Positions 1 to 8,818 of a DNA stretch of 64,000 nucleotides are shown piece after piece; the first letter of the stretch is position 1; every line of letters begins with the position of its first letter. The translations under genes and the position numbers were made by a program. The notes under the pieces were generated by a model. That model saw nothing but the letters and a program-made list of their open reading frames with translations, did not search any database and had not been told where the DNA came from. The stretch covers positions 3,756,501-3,820,500 of the forward strand of contig NZ_CP017940.1 of NCBI RefSeq assembly GCF_002764115.1, in the 5' to 3' direction. This DNA is from Phyllobacterium zundukense (lineage in GTDB: Bacteria; Pseudomonadota; Alphaproteobacteria; Rhizobiales; Rhizobiaceae).

Positions 1-333
1 CTGATGCGTCATCAGTCGCACCCGGAAAGCAACCGGCAGCGCTATGGCGATGCTGATGATCGTCACGGGCACGGCCAGCCAGAGCGTTGTCAGTATCGTG
101 TCGTACAAAAACGGGTCGGAGAAGAACTTCTGATAGTTGGCTAAGGTTCCGCCCTCCTTGGGCGTAAAGGACAGGATCAAGCCATAGATGAAAGGATAGA
201 TGAACACTGCCAGCAGGAAAAGCACCGCTGGCAGCACCAGAAGCGTGACACCGTCAATGCCGCGCAGCGCCAGACGCTGACGCAGCGATATGCCGTAATC
301 GTACGAGGTTGAGGTAACGTTTGCCATGTCCAT
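1..333 (-). CDS. ABC transporter permease (N-terminal part, cut by window edge)
   Basis: Inner-membrane subunit of the binding-protein-dependent importer encoded with the next two genes. The 111 visible residues begin MDMANVTSTSYDYG, followed by a hydrophobic helix (LLVLPAVLFLLAVFIYPFI) and a second one (LWLAVPVTIISIAIALPVAF). This is the usual start of a six-helix permease of the spermidine/iron or CUT1 type. The start codon overlaps the stop of the ATPase gene as TGATG, which suggests translational coupling. The EAA loop that contacts the ATPase lies outside the window. The gene is the last visible member of a minus-strand hexuronate catabolic and uptake unit, so a hexuronate or related substrate is inferred, not shown. 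Confidence 0.85.
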   Translation of the reverse strand, partial: MDMANVTSTSYDYGISLRQRLALRGIDGVTLLVLPAVLFLLAVFIYPFIYGLILSFTPKEGGTLANYQKFFSDPFLYDTILTTLWLAVPVTIISIAIALPVAFRVRLMTHQ

Positions 334-1400
334 CACGCTGCAAAGGCTAGCGCACGCGCAGGGTCGACAGACAGCCAGATGGCACTGCCGAGCTCAGCGG
401 TTTGCGGGGCATGAAACACGAGTTCGAGACCTTCCGCCGTACGCGCGGTTCCAACAAATTCGCGGCCGCGATACTCGATCGTTTCGACGACAGCTTCCAC
501 CGCCTGGTCGGAGCGCGTGCCAGCAACGACATCGTCGGCGCGAGCAGCAATAACGGCCGTGTCCCCGACTTTCAGCGAGGCACGGGCGGTTCCCGTCAAT
601 GTGGCATTGCCGACGGCAACGGTGGTTCGGTCGCCCTCCTTGGCAATGACCTTGCCTGTGAGACGATTGCGATACCCCATGAATTCGGCCACGTCCAAAT
701 GATCGGGACGCTCGTAGAGATCGCTGGGCTTGCCCACCTGGCGGATTTCACCGTCCCGCAGCACCACGACACGATCGGCCAGAGACAGGGCTTCGTCCTG
801 ATCATGGGTGACGTAGACAGTGGTGGCGCCGAGCTGATTGTGGATGCGGCGAATTTCGGCACGCATTTCCAGACGCAGCTTTGCGTCGAGGTTCGACAGC
901 GGCTCATCCATGAGCACCAGCGGCGGCTCGATGACGATGGCACGGGCGATGGCCACGCGTTGCTGTTGGCCGCCGGATAGTTGACCTGGCAGCTTGTGAC
1001 CCTGTCCCTGGAGACGCACAAGGCTCAATGCTTCTTCAACGCGCCTGTCGATCTCCGCCTTCGCCACTTTGCGCATTTTCAGGCCAAAGCCGATGTTCTG
1101 GCGCACGGTCATATGCGGGAACAGCGCATAATTCTGAAAGACCATGCCAAAGCCGCGATCCTCCGGCTTCAACGTGTCGATACGCTTGTCGTCGATGAAA
1201 ATACCGCCGCCCGTCGTCGAGAGCAGTCCGGCAATGCAGTTGAGCGCGGTAGACTTGCCGCAGCCGGATGGTCCGAGCAGAGCGATGAACTCGCCCTTGC
1301 GGATATTTAGCGAGACATCCTTCAATGCATTATGTGAGCCGAAGGCGCGACTCATATGATCAAGGCGGATTTCATGGAATGGCGATGACGCAAGCAGCAT
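333..1400 (-). CDS. ABC transporter ATP-binding protein (PotA/UgpC-like)
   Basis: Cytoplasmic ATPase that powers the importer formed with the adjacent permease and binding protein. The 355-residue protein has Walker A GPSGCGKST (about residues 43-51), the Q-loop region QNYALFPHMTV, the signature LSGGQQQRVAIARA, Walker B LVLMDEPLSNLD and the switch histidine in TVYVTHDQDEAL. The C-terminal third (about 240-355) looks like a TOBE/MOP-type regulatory domain, as in PotA, FbpC and UgpC relatives. A GAGG ribosome-binding motif lies seven bases before the ATG. It sits 62 bases after the binding-protein gene and overlaps the permease start. Substrate is inferred only from the neighbouring uronate genes. 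Confidence 0.9.
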   Translation of the reverse strand: MLLASSPFHEIRLDHMSRAFGSHNALKDVSLNIRKGEFIALLGPSGCGKSTALNCIAGLLSTTGGGIFIDDKRIDTLKPEDRGFGMVFQNYALFPHMTVRQNIGFGLKMRKVAKAEIDRRVEEALSLVRLQGQGHKLPGQLSGGQQQRVAIARAIVIEPPLVLMDEPLSNLDAKLRLEMRAEIRRIHNQLGATTVYVTHDQDEALSLADRVVVLRDGEIRQVGKPSDLYERPDHLDVAEFMGYRNRLTGKVIAKEGDRTTVAVGNATLTGTARASLKVGDTAVIAARADDVVAGTRSDQAVEAVVETIEYRGREFVGTARTAEGLELVFHAPQTAELGSAIWLSVDPARALAFAA

Positions 1401-1462
1401 CTGGCAACCTCATAGCTGAGCGCATCCGGGGCAATCCCGGATAGCGTTATATCAAGCACCAA

Positions 1463-2644
1463 TCAGGACTTCTTGCCCGCGACTTCTTCATCCCAACGGC
1501 GGAACGCGACGACCATCGAAGACGGCTCGAGCGGAATTTCCACCGGGTTGTTGGCGATCCAGTCCGCATATTCCTTGCGGCCGAACTCGGCGATTGCATC
1601 CTGGCTTTCCTGCGGTGCCATGGAGAGAGGTACATCCTTTACGGCAGGACCCGGATAGAAATAGCCCTTGTCGTAGGTAAAGGCCTGCTGTTCCGGTGTC
1701 AGCAGGAAGCTCATCAGGTCGAGAAGAACCGCAAGCTTTTCGTCGGCGATGCCTTTCGGCACACACATGTAATGGGCGTCGGCCACCCAATGGAAACCCT
1801 TGAGCGTCGCTACCGCTGCTTCCTTCGGAACCACGCCCAGCACACGCGGATTAATGTCCCATCCAGTCGTCGAGACCGTCATGTCGCGCGTCCCTTCGCC
1901 GAGCTCCTTCATCAGCGCGCCGGTACCGGTCGGATAGTACTCGATATATTTGTGCAATTCCTTGAGGTAGGCCCAGGTCTTGTCCCAGCCCTTCACCGGA
2001 TCATGCGGATCGCTGTCGCCGAGAAGGTAGGGCAGGCCCATCAGGAAGGTACGTCCGGGGCCGGAGTTGGCTGGACGTGCATAAAGGAACTTGTTCGGAT
2101 TTTCCTTGGCCCAGGCAAGAAGCTCTTCTGCCGTGGTCGGAACCTTTTTCACGCGATCCGGCATGTACTCGAGGAGCGGACCGGACGGGTAATAGGTGAC
2201 GATGACACCATGGTCCTTGCCAAGCGCCAGCATGCGATGCGCGGGCTCCTGATAGATTGCAGCAAGATCCGGCAGGGAAGCTGAGTGGTCGGGGAGCAGC
2301 TTGACCCAAAGGTCCTGCTCGAGGCCGGCGGACAATGCGTCGGTGCCGGTGAGAACAAGGTCGATATCAAGCCTGTTCGCAGCCTGCTGGGCTTTCAACT
2401 TGCCTGGAAGTTCCGGCGCCGGCGCCTTGGTGAAAGTGATCTTCGACACGAGTTCTGGCTTAGCCTTGGCGTAGTTTTCGATAGCCATCTGCGTCAGGGC
2501 GAGATTGCCGGCCACGTCGGCCACGTTCAACGCCACAGGCGACGTCGGCAGTGCCAGCCTGGATTGAGCAAAAAGACGCGTTGCCGGCAGCGTGGCGACA
2601 GCTGCCAGACCGCCAATGGCTTGTCTGCGTGTAATGCGGATCAT
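1463..2644 (-). CDS. Extracellular solute-binding protein with Tat-like signal
   Basis: Periplasmic receptor of the importer, 393 residues from the chosen start. The N-terminus MIRITRRQAIGGLAAVATL carries a twin arginine before a hydrophobic stretch and an A-x-A-like cleavage area near LFAQ, so export by the Tat pathway is likely. The start at 2644 is preferred over an in-frame ATG at 2686 because a GGGAGG ribosome-binding site lies just upstream and because the longer form would bury the signal peptide. The rest (ALNVADVAGNLALTQMAIE and onward) resembles family-1 or spermidine/putrescine-type binding proteins. It lies 120 bases downstream of uxuB with a palindrome between them, so it may have its own promoter. 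The ligand is not known; a hexuronate or oligo-uronide is the contextual guess. Confidence 0.85.
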   Translation of the reverse strand: MIRITRRQAIGGLAAVATLPATRLFAQSRLALPTSPVALNVADVAGNLALTQMAIENYAKAKPELVSKITFTKAPAPELPGKLKAQQAANRLDIDLVLTGTDALSAGLEQDLWVKLLPDHSASLPDLAAIYQEPAHRMLALGKDHGVIVTYYPSGPLLEYMPDRVKKVPTTAEELLAWAKENPNKFLYARPANSGPGRTFLMGLPYLLGDSDPHDPVKGWDKTWAYLKELHKYIEYYPTGTGALMKELGEGTRDMTVSTTGWDINPRVLGVVPKEAAVATLKGFHWVADAHYMCVPKGIADEKLAVLLDLMSFLLTPEQQAFTYDKGYFYPGPAVKDVPLSMAPQESQDAIAEFGRKEYADWIANNPVEIPLEPSSMVVAFRRWDEEVAGKKS

Positions 2645-2720
2645 GATTTCCTCCCTGTTGATTCTCAATATCCTGTTTTCAGGCATGACCGGGTTCCCAT
2701 ATCCGATCGCTATTGAGATT

Positions 2721-2730
2721 TAATATATTA
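2721..2730. promoter_or_regulatory. Perfect 10-bp palindrome TAATATATTA, candidate operator
   Basis: The sequence TAATATATTA sits 77 bases upstream of the binding-protein start, in the uxuB to binding-protein gap. The identical palindrome recurs at 5797-5806 in the divergent uxaC/gntR intergenic region. Two identical AT palindromes at the two control points of one pathway suggest an operator for the neighbouring GntR-family regulator. Binding is inferred. Confidence 0.5.
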
Positions 2731-2763
2731 ATCTATCAGATCGAGATAGCAAGGTCTTTCACC

Positions 2764-4251
2764 CTACAGCTTTGTCCCGGCAACGGTTCGCGCCGCCCCT
2801 TCCTTTAGAAGCCTCTCCAGGGCATCGCCGACAGTCCGGCGGAATTCGATATTTCCGGGTAGGTCCTGGCCGAATATTTGCCCGAGGCCAAGATAGGCAT
2901 CGAGCAGCTCGCCGGCAGATGTCTTTCCTTCGGTGCGCTGTTTGAATTCATTGGCGAGCGGATCGCGCACATCGATGGGCTTGCCGTTCTCATCCAGGGC
3001 GGTTGCGTACCGCATCCAGCCGGCCACGCCGAGAGCAAGACGGTCGAAAGGTTGTTTCTGCTCCAGCCGCTTGCGGATCGTGTTCAACAGGCGCTGCGGC
3101 AGTTTTTGTGAGCCATCCATGGCGATCTGCCAGGTGCGATGGCGCAGTGCCGGATTGCGGAAGCGTTCGCGCAGTTGGGCCTTGTATGCATCGAGATCGA
3201 AGCCCGGCAGCGGCGGAAGTGTCGGCGATATCTCCTCGTCCATCATCGCTTCGATAAGCGCATTGAAGCCCTCGGCTTTCATCACATCGGAAACGGTCTC
3301 ATGGCCGGCAAGGTAGCCAAGATAGGCCAGTGTCGAGTGACTGCCGTTGAGCAGCCGCAGCTTCATCAGCTCGAAGGCATCGACATTTTCGACGAACGTA
3401 ACCCCAAACTTCTCCCACTCCGGCCGGCCGGAAGGGAAATGGTCCTCCACCACCCATTGCGTAAAGGGCTCGGTCATGATCGGCCATGCATCCGCCAGTC
3501 CCGTCGCATCGGCCACTGCAGTACGATCTGCGTCGGTTGTGGCCGGGACGATCCGGTCGACCATGGTTGAAGGGAAGGCGACCGTGGCGCGAATAAATTG
3601 CCCCAATCCGGCATCCCGCAGCTCGGCGAAGCGGGTGACGACCCTCTTCAGGGTTTCGCCATTGGCCGGAAGATTATCACAGGACAGCAACGTGAAGGGC
3701 TCCGTACCATTGGCATGGCGACGGGCCAGTGCCTCGACGATGAAGCCTATAGCCGAGCGCGGCGTAGCGGGGTTGGCAAGGTCATGGACAATGTCCACGT
3801 GGTTTTCGTCCAGCGACGCCGAAGCGGGGGAGTAGCAATAACCCTTCTCCGTCACGGTCAGAGAGACAATCCTGACCTCGGGATCAATCATCGCAGCAAG
3901 CACGGTTTCGGGATTTTCAGGTGCGACAAGCACCTTTCCGATGCTGCCGATCACGCGGAAGCTGTCGCCGCTGCCATCGCGTGTGGCAACCGTATAGAGC
4001 CCGTCCTGTGGCTCCAGTGCGTCGCGCGTGTCGCTGCTGCGCAGCGAAACACCAAGAATGCCCCAGCGATTATCACCGCTGGCGAGGACGCTGTCCGTAT
4101 AAACCGCCTGATGCGCGCGATGGAACGCGCCAATACCCAGATGTACAATGCCGAGCCGGACCCGGCCGCGATCATATTTCGGTTGATCCACGCTCTTTGC
4201 CAGACGATGGAGCGTCGCGGTGGATAGACGGTCATGTTCAGTCGATGTCAT
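2764..4251 (-). CDS. uxuB: Fructuronate reductase / mannitol dehydrogenase family
   Basis: NAD-dependent polyol dehydrogenase of the long-chain mannitol dehydrogenase family. Within this cluster the likely reaction is D-fructuronate to D-mannonate, the second step of glucuronate breakdown. The 495-residue product has the N-terminal Rossmann region RLGIVHLGIGAFHRAHQAVYTD (about 32-53), the conserved VDRIVPAT segment and the KLRLLNGSHSTLAYLGYL motif that carries the catalytic Lys and Asn-His of the family. An alternative TTG start lies five codons upstream; the ATG at 4251 is preferred. It follows uxaC by 21 bases on the same strand, consistent with one operon. Mannitol or altronate specificity cannot be excluded by sequence alone, but uxaC and uxuA on either side favour UxuB. 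Confidence 0.88.
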   Translation of the reverse strand: MTSTEHDRLSTATLHRLAKSVDQPKYDRGRVRLGIVHLGIGAFHRAHQAVYTDSVLASGDNRWGILGVSLRSSDTRDALEPQDGLYTVATRDGSGDSFRVIGSIGKVLVAPENPETVLAAMIDPEVRIVSLTVTEKGYCYSPASASLDENHVDIVHDLANPATPRSAIGFIVEALARRHANGTEPFTLLSCDNLPANGETLKRVVTRFAELRDAGLGQFIRATVAFPSTMVDRIVPATTDADRTAVADATGLADAWPIMTEPFTQWVVEDHFPSGRPEWEKFGVTFVENVDAFELMKLRLLNGSHSTLAYLGYLAGHETVSDVMKAEGFNALIEAMMDEEISPTLPPLPGFDLDAYKAQLRERFRNPALRHRTWQIAMDGSQKLPQRLLNTIRKRLEQKQPFDRLALGVAGWMRYATALDENGKPIDVRDPLANEFKQRTEGKTSAGELLDAYLGLGQIFGQDLPGNIEFRRTVGDALERLLKEGAARTVAGTKL

Positions 4252-4272
4252 GCTATATGCCCGCAATTGTTA

Positions 4273-5673
4273 TCAAAATTTGTAGGCTTCTTTTGCCAGT
4301 CGGTAGGCAAGGTCATGCGCAATTTCATGCGCTTCGTCCTCGTCCATCCTATAGTCGGCAACAAGCCGCGCCAGGAATGCGCAATCGACACGCCGGGCCA
4401 TATCATGACGGGCCGGTATCGAAAGATAGGCGCGCGTATCGTCATTGAAGCCGACCGTGTTGTAGAAACCGGCCGTCTCCGTGGTCAGCTCACGAAAGCG
4501 TCGCATGCCTTCCGGACTGTCATGGAACCACCAAGCCGGCCCCAGACGCAAGGCCGGATAGTGCCCCGCCAGTGGCGCCAGTTCGCGGCTATAGCTCGTC
4601 TCATCAAGTGTGAAGAGAATAAGGGTCAGACGAGGATCGTTGCCAAAGGCGTCGAGCAAGGGCTTCAATTCCTCGACGTAGTTCGTCGCGCGCGGGATAT
4701 CGGCGCCTTTGTCCGTTCCGAACCAGTCGAAGAGCGCAGGATTATGATTGCGGAATGAACCGGGATGGATCTGCATGACCAGGCCATCCTCAACGCTCAT
4801 GCGTGCCATTTCCGTCAGCATCTGCGCACGAAAGAGATCAGCGTCCTCAGCCGAGGGATCTTTCAGGACACGTTCGAACAGCGCTGATGCCTCCGAGGCA
4901 GACAGATTGGCGGTGCGTGCATTGGGATGACCATGATCGGTGGAGGTCGCGCCCCGTGCCTTGAAATAGGCACGGCGCACGCGATGCGCTTCAAGATAGC
5001 CCTGATATTCCAGTTTGGTTCCGGCGAGCGCGACGAACTGTTCGACGTTGGCACCGAAATCCGCACGCGAGGCGTCTACCACGGCATCCGGACGATAGGC
5101 CGGAACGACGCGTCCGCTCCAGCCGGATTTCAGAATTGCGTCATGAGCGGCCAGATCGTCAGTTGCCGCATCCGTCGTGGAAATGACTTCAATGCCAAAC
5201 TGCTTGTAGAGGGCACGCGGCCGCATGGACGGTTCTGTCAGGCGCTCCGCGATCCGGTCGTAGATAGCGTCGGCATTCTTCTCGCTCAGGCGCTCCTCAA
5301 TGCCAAACACGGTCTCCAGCGCATGCTCGAACCACAGGCGCGATGGCGTCCCACGAAACAGATACCAGTGCTTGGCGAAAAGCCGCCAGATCTTGCGCCC
5401 ATCGATCTCGACCGACCCACCATCCCGGCGCGGTACGCCAAGCTCTTCCAGCTTCACACCTTGCGAGTAAAGCATCCGGAAAATATAATGATCGGGCTTC
5501 ACGAACAGTCTGGCAGGATCGGGAAAAGCCTCGTCATTGGCGTACCAAAGCGGGTCGGTATGGCCGTGCGGCGAGACAATCGGCAAACTTTCGACCGCGC
5601 TGAACAGACGCCGAGCTATCCCGCGGGCATCGGCTTCGATGGGAAAAAGTCGGTCAGGATGAAGCGCCATCAT
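4273..5673 (-). CDS. uxaC: Glucuronate isomerase (uronate isomerase)
   Basis: Isomerises D-glucuronate to D-fructuronate (and D-galacturonate to D-tagaturonate), the entry step of hexuronate catabolism in the cytoplasm. The 466-residue length is standard. The amidohydrolase-fold metal motif HGHTDP is at about residues 36-41, and the family segments PSRLWFEHALETVFG, ISTTDAATDDL and MQIHPGSFRNH are present. It is the first gene of the minus-strand unit and faces the gntR regulator across a 257-base gap that contains the TAATATATTA palindrome, so it is probably the main regulated promoter of the pathway. Two in-frame ATGs open the gene; either is plausible. Confidence 0.95.
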   Translation of the reverse strand: MMALHPDRLFPIEADARGIARRLFSAVESLPIVSPHGHTDPLWYANDEAFPDPARLFVKPDHYIFRMLYSQGVKLEELGVPRRDGGSVEIDGRKIWRLFAKHWYLFRGTPSRLWFEHALETVFGIEERLSEKNADAIYDRIAERLTEPSMRPRALYKQFGIEVISTTDAATDDLAAHDAILKSGWSGRVVPAYRPDAVVDASRADFGANVEQFVALAGTKLEYQGYLEAHRVRRAYFKARGATSTDHGHPNARTANLSASEASALFERVLKDPSAEDADLFRAQMLTEMARMSVEDGLVMQIHPGSFRNHNPALFDWFGTDKGADIPRATNYVEELKPLLDAFGNDPRLTLILFTLDETSYSRELAPLAGHYPALRLGPAWWFHDSPEGMRRFRELTTETAGFYNTVGFNDDTRAYLSIPARHDMARRVDCAFLARLVADYRMDEDEAHEIAHDLAYRLAKEAYKF

Positions 5674-5796
5674 GCGTCCTTGCTGCGTTACTGATCGTTA
5701 TCACCTGCTTCGGATAGTGGAAGCGAACCCGCTGGCCAGGCAATTTTTACCGCCTGTGAAGATTGGGCATCGATGATCTTGGCGAAGAGTAGATAA

Positions 5797-5806
5797 TAAT
5801 ATATTA
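5797..5806. promoter_or_regulatory. Second copy of palindrome TAATATATTA in uxaC/gntR gap
   Basis: Identical to the palindrome at 2721-2730. It lies 124 bases upstream of uxaC and 125 bases upstream of the chosen gntR start, so one site could serve both divergent promoters. The flanks differ from those of the first copy, which supports a selected core rather than a recent duplication. The regulator is presumed to be the adjacent GntR protein. Confidence 0.5.
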
Positions 5807-5930
5807 GTATGTCAACTGCATCTGAATGCGTCTAGAATCATCGCATCGCGCAGGGCTTTGGACTCTGAATTTGTATAAAATTCCATCATTCAGGATGACA
5901 ATATCCGACATGGGGAAATGGAGCGCTGGA

Positions 5931-6707
5931 ATGACAGCACAAGACCGGGGAGAAAAGAGTTTGGCCGTCGCGGCACCGCGTGAAGCGCAGACTTTGGGAG
6001 GCGGCAGCGATGTGCGCGCTGCCGGATCTGTATCCCGTGGTACTCCTGTCGCACGGGTGACCACTGCCACCGCCATCTACCGCGAACTTCATGCCGCCAT
6101 CGTGTCCATGGAGATGACTCCCGGAACGCCGCTTAACGAAAAAGTCCTGACCGAACGCTTTGGCGTCAGTCGTACCCCGGTGCGCGAAGCGCTTATCCGT
6201 CTGGTGGAGGATGGCCTGGTCGACGTCTTTCCGCAATCGGGAACCTTTGTCGCCCGCATCCCGGTCGCGCTGATCCCGGAAGCTGTCGTGATCCGGCAGG
6301 CGCTCGAGGGTGCAACGGTCGAGCGCGCCGCGGCGAAAGCGACAGCGAAAGACATCGAACTGCTGGACGAAATCCTGGCGCGCCAGCATTTCTTTGCCGA
6401 CCGGCAGAACATGAGTGCATTCCACGAGGCCGATGAGACTTTCCACGAGGCGATAGCCGGAATCTCCGGCCATCCGGGCATCTGGAATTACCTGAAACCG
6501 GTGAAGGTGCAGATCGATCGTGCCCGCCGCATGACATTGCCGGCGCTTGGCCGCATGGAACATGTTCTGTCCGAGCACAGGATCATTCGCAACGCCATCG
6601 AAGCCCATGACGTGCCTGCCGCCTGCGCAGCGATGAAACAGCATCTGAATGCCGTCATTCCCGATATTGATGAGTTGAGAAAGAGCCATCCCAAGTCATT
6701 TGTCTGA
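5931..6707 (+). CDS. GntR family (FadR/FCD subfamily) transcriptional regulator
   Basis: DNA-binding repressor or activator, probably of the surrounding hexuronate genes with a uronate intermediate as ligand. The 258-residue protein has an N-terminal winged helix (ATAIYRELHAAIVSMEMTPG and ERFGVSRTPVREAL) and a C-terminal all-helical FCD domain with the metal/ligand residues in DETFHEAI, EHRIIRNAI and MKQHLNAV. The start at 5931 is chosen because a GGAG motif lies seven bases upstream; ATGs at 5910 and 5826 would add a poorly conserved N-terminus. It is divergent from uxaC and 36 bases before uxuA. UxuR/ExuR-like function is inferred from context. Confidence 0.88.
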   Translation: MTAQDRGEKSLAVAAPREAQTLGGGSDVRAAGSVSRGTPVARVTTATAIYRELHAAIVSMEMTPGTPLNEKVLTERFGVSRTPVREALIRLVEDGLVDVFPQSGTFVARIPVALIPEAVVIRQALEGATVERAAAKATAKDIELLDEILARQHFFADRQNMSAFHEADETFHEAIAGISGHPGIWNYLKPVKVQIDRARRMTLPALGRMEHVLSEHRIIRNAIEAHDVPAACAAMKQHLNAVIPDIDELRKSHPKSFV

Positions 6708-6743
6708 TCCTGGGATGAAATGAAAAGATTGACGGAGGAATGA

Positions 6744-7934
6744 ATGCGTCAGGCGTGGCGATGGTTTGGCCCGAGAGCCGGGGTGTCACTCGATAATGTA
6801 CGACAGGCTGGGGCAACCGATATTGTATCGGCCCTGCACGAGGTGCCTATCGGTGAGGCCTGGACCGAAGCGCAGGTGCGGGAACGCAAATCCCTGATCG
6901 AAACGACACCTGCGGGCCGCACCCCGCTGACATGGTCCGTTGTCGAGAGCATCCCGATACCGGATGCGGTCAAGCGCCTTGGTGGGGCGGCAAAACACGA
7001 GATCGCCGCCTGGATCGCCAGTATGGAAGCGCTCGCGGCCAACGATATCCGCGTCATCTGCTACAATTTCATGCCCGTTGTCGACTGGTGCCGCACCGAT
7101 CTCGACTATGTTACGCCTACCGGCTCGACAGCCATGCGTTTCGACCACAATACATTCGCCGTGTTCGATCTGCACATCCTGCAGCGCAAGGGCGCGGAGA
7201 ACGACTATTCCGAAGCGGACAGGGAAATCGCCGGCGATCGCTATGCCGCCATGGGTGCCCAGGAAATTGCGGATCTTACGCGCAACATCGCCAGTGCACT
7301 CCCCGGTTCGGCAACCGAGCCGCTGACTATTCCGGCATTCCGCGACAAGCTCGAGGCCTATTCGGGCATTGATGCAAACCGGCTGCGCCAGCATCTGATC
7401 GAATTCCTCGAAGCCGTGACACCTGTTGTCGAGGATCTTGGCGTCAAACTGACCTTGCACCCAGATGATCCGCCGCGCTCGCTGTTCGGCCTGCCGCGCA
7501 TTGCCTCGACGGAGGCAGACTATGCGGCGCTTTTCGATGCCGTGCCATCGCCCGCCAATGGCATGTGCTTTTGTACCGGCAGCCTTGGTGTGCGTGCCGA
7601 CAACGACCTGCCGAAGATTGCCCGCCGCTTCGCTGAACGCATCCACTTCTCACATTTGCGCGCCACGACACGCGAGGGCGATGGCCGCAGCTTCCATGAG
7701 GCAGCGCATCTGGAAGGGGATGTCGACATGGTCGCCGTGCTGCGCGAGCTTCTTGCTGAAGACCGCAAGCGCGACAAGGCAAACAGCATTCTTTTCCGCT
7801 CGGACCACGGGCATCGCATGCTTGACGACCTGAACAAGGAAGTTACCCCCGGCTACCCTGCAATTGGCCGCCTGCGCGGCCTGGCAGAGCTGCGTGGTAT
7901 CATCCATGCCCTGGATGCGCGCGCGCTCGCATAA
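6744..7934 (+). CDS. uxuA: Mannonate dehydratase
   Basis: Dehydrates D-mannonate to 2-keto-3-deoxygluconate, the step after UxuB. The 396-residue length and the opening MRQAWRWFGPRAGVSL, followed by DIVSALHEVPIGEAW, are typical of UxuA, a TIM-barrel metalloenzyme. Other family segments visible are VICYNFMPVVDWCRTDL, LTLHPDDPPRSLFGLPRI, NGMCFCTGSLGVRADND, IHFSHLRAT and FRSDHGHRMLDDL, which supply the His/Cys/Asp metal ligands and substrate contacts. A strong GGAGG lies seven bases before the ATG. It is co-directional with gntR and followed by a terminator. The kdgK/kdgA genes needed to finish the pathway are not in the window. Confidence 0.96.
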   Translation: MRQAWRWFGPRAGVSLDNVRQAGATDIVSALHEVPIGEAWTEAQVRERKSLIETTPAGRTPLTWSVVESIPIPDAVKRLGGAAKHEIAAWIASMEALAANDIRVICYNFMPVVDWCRTDLDYVTPTGSTAMRFDHNTFAVFDLHILQRKGAENDYSEADREIAGDRYAAMGAQEIADLTRNIASALPGSATEPLTIPAFRDKLEAYSGIDANRLRQHLIEFLEAVTPVVEDLGVKLTLHPDDPPRSLFGLPRIASTEADYAALFDAVPSPANGMCFCTGSLGVRADNDLPKIARRFAERIHFSHLRATTREGDGRSFHEAAHLEGDVDMVAVLRELLAEDRKRDKANSILFRSDHGHRMLDDLNKEVTPGYPAIGRLRGLAELRGIIHALDARALA

Positions 7935-7959
7935 CCCCGATCACTTTTTCCAATTTACG

Positions 7960-7990
7960 AACCCCGGCTCCCCTGCGGACGGGGTTTTCT
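7960..7990 (+). terminator. Rho-independent terminator after uxuA
   Basis: A stem AACCCCG/CGGGGTT with a 13-base loop, followed by TTTTC, begins 25 bases after the uxuA stop. Confidence 0.7.
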
Positions 7991-8363
7991 ACGTCAAAAG
8001 TATTAACTCATATTAACTATATAGCGGTCGATTTTCCGGTCACGCCTGACAGCCATCAGTAATTCGATGAGTATTGATCACATTGTCGCCATAGTTCATC
8101 GTTGCTACAGGCATATCTTACGGACATTGAAGCATCTCAGATCACATTTTGAATCATATTAAGACAAGTTTTTTGAGTAACTTGGCTCATCTTTCCCGTT
8201 GATTCAGACTGTGTTTTCAAGGCGAGACACCTCAAGGCCACATTTCTCCAAAATAGAAGAGGCTACTCGCCCACGCTACGATCTACTTGCCCAGGATCAA
8301 TCCGACGCGTGTGTCTTCAGTCTGGCAGTCCTGCCACGGGCCATCAAAAGTGCGAATTTCAAT
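7991..8363. other. AT-rich non-coding gap
   Basis: About 370 bases between the uxuA terminator and the RlpA-like gene. It is AT-richer than its flanks and includes a direct TTAACT-type doublet near 8009-8023. I see no convincing gene or RNA. An in-frame upstream TTG at 8199 would extend the next gene, but the extension does not look like protein that is conserved or exported. The stretch presumably holds the promoter of the RlpA-like gene. Confidence 0.45.
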
Positions 8364-8723
8364 ATGGTCTCTCTTGCAAGTATCCGTACGGTACTTTCTG
8401 CATCAATTCTCTTTCTGATGCTTGGTGCAGTATCGGCAAATGCCGGTTCAGCCTGTGGCGGTGCTTCCTGGTACGCACTTCATTCGAAAACCGCATCGGG
8501 CGAAAGAATGAACCCATCCGCTCTGACCGCTGCGCATCGCACTCTGCCTTTCGGCTCCAAAGTCAAGGTCACAAACCAGCGCAATGGCAAGTCAATCGTC
8601 GTGCGCATCAATGATCGCGGGCCATTCATCAAGGGCCGTGTGATCGATCTCTCCAAGGGCGCAGCTAACCGCCTCGGCTTTGTTGGCGCAGGCCACACCA
8701 ACATTTGCATGGCCCGGCTCTAA
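8364..8723 (+). CDS. Short RlpA-like double-psi beta-barrel protein (secreted)
   Basis: Probable periplasmic peptidoglycan-active or septal protein. The 119 residues comprise a signal peptide ([22 protein letters not shown], cleavage near residue 28) and a double-psi beta-barrel with the family blocks [43 protein letters not shown] and [13 protein letters not shown]. The Asp in INDRGP is the proposed catalytic residue of RlpA lytic transglycosylases. There is no C-terminal SPOR domain, so it belongs to the short form. The ATG at 8364 is chosen because it places the signal peptide at the N-terminus; no good ribosome-binding site is visible. It stands alone between a gap and gshB. Confidence 0.82.
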   Translation: MVSLASIRTVLSASILFLMLGAVSANAGSACGGASWYALHSKTASGERMNPSALTAAHRTLPFGSKVKVTNQRNGKSIVVRINDRGPFIKGRVIDLSKGAANRLGFVGAGHTNICMARL

Positions 8724-8818
8724 TCCTCGTACCATCTTGATATTGTCACAGCATTGACCTTGACCGTTGAACGTGACATCGCCATGTGAGCATTCCTAAT
8801 CCTGTCGGGGAACGTTCC

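Noticed and set aside
8199..8363. Upstream 55-codon extension of the RlpA-like gene from a TTG
   Set aside because: The extension has no signal-peptide features and would place the real signal peptide internally; the ATG at 8364 is preferred.
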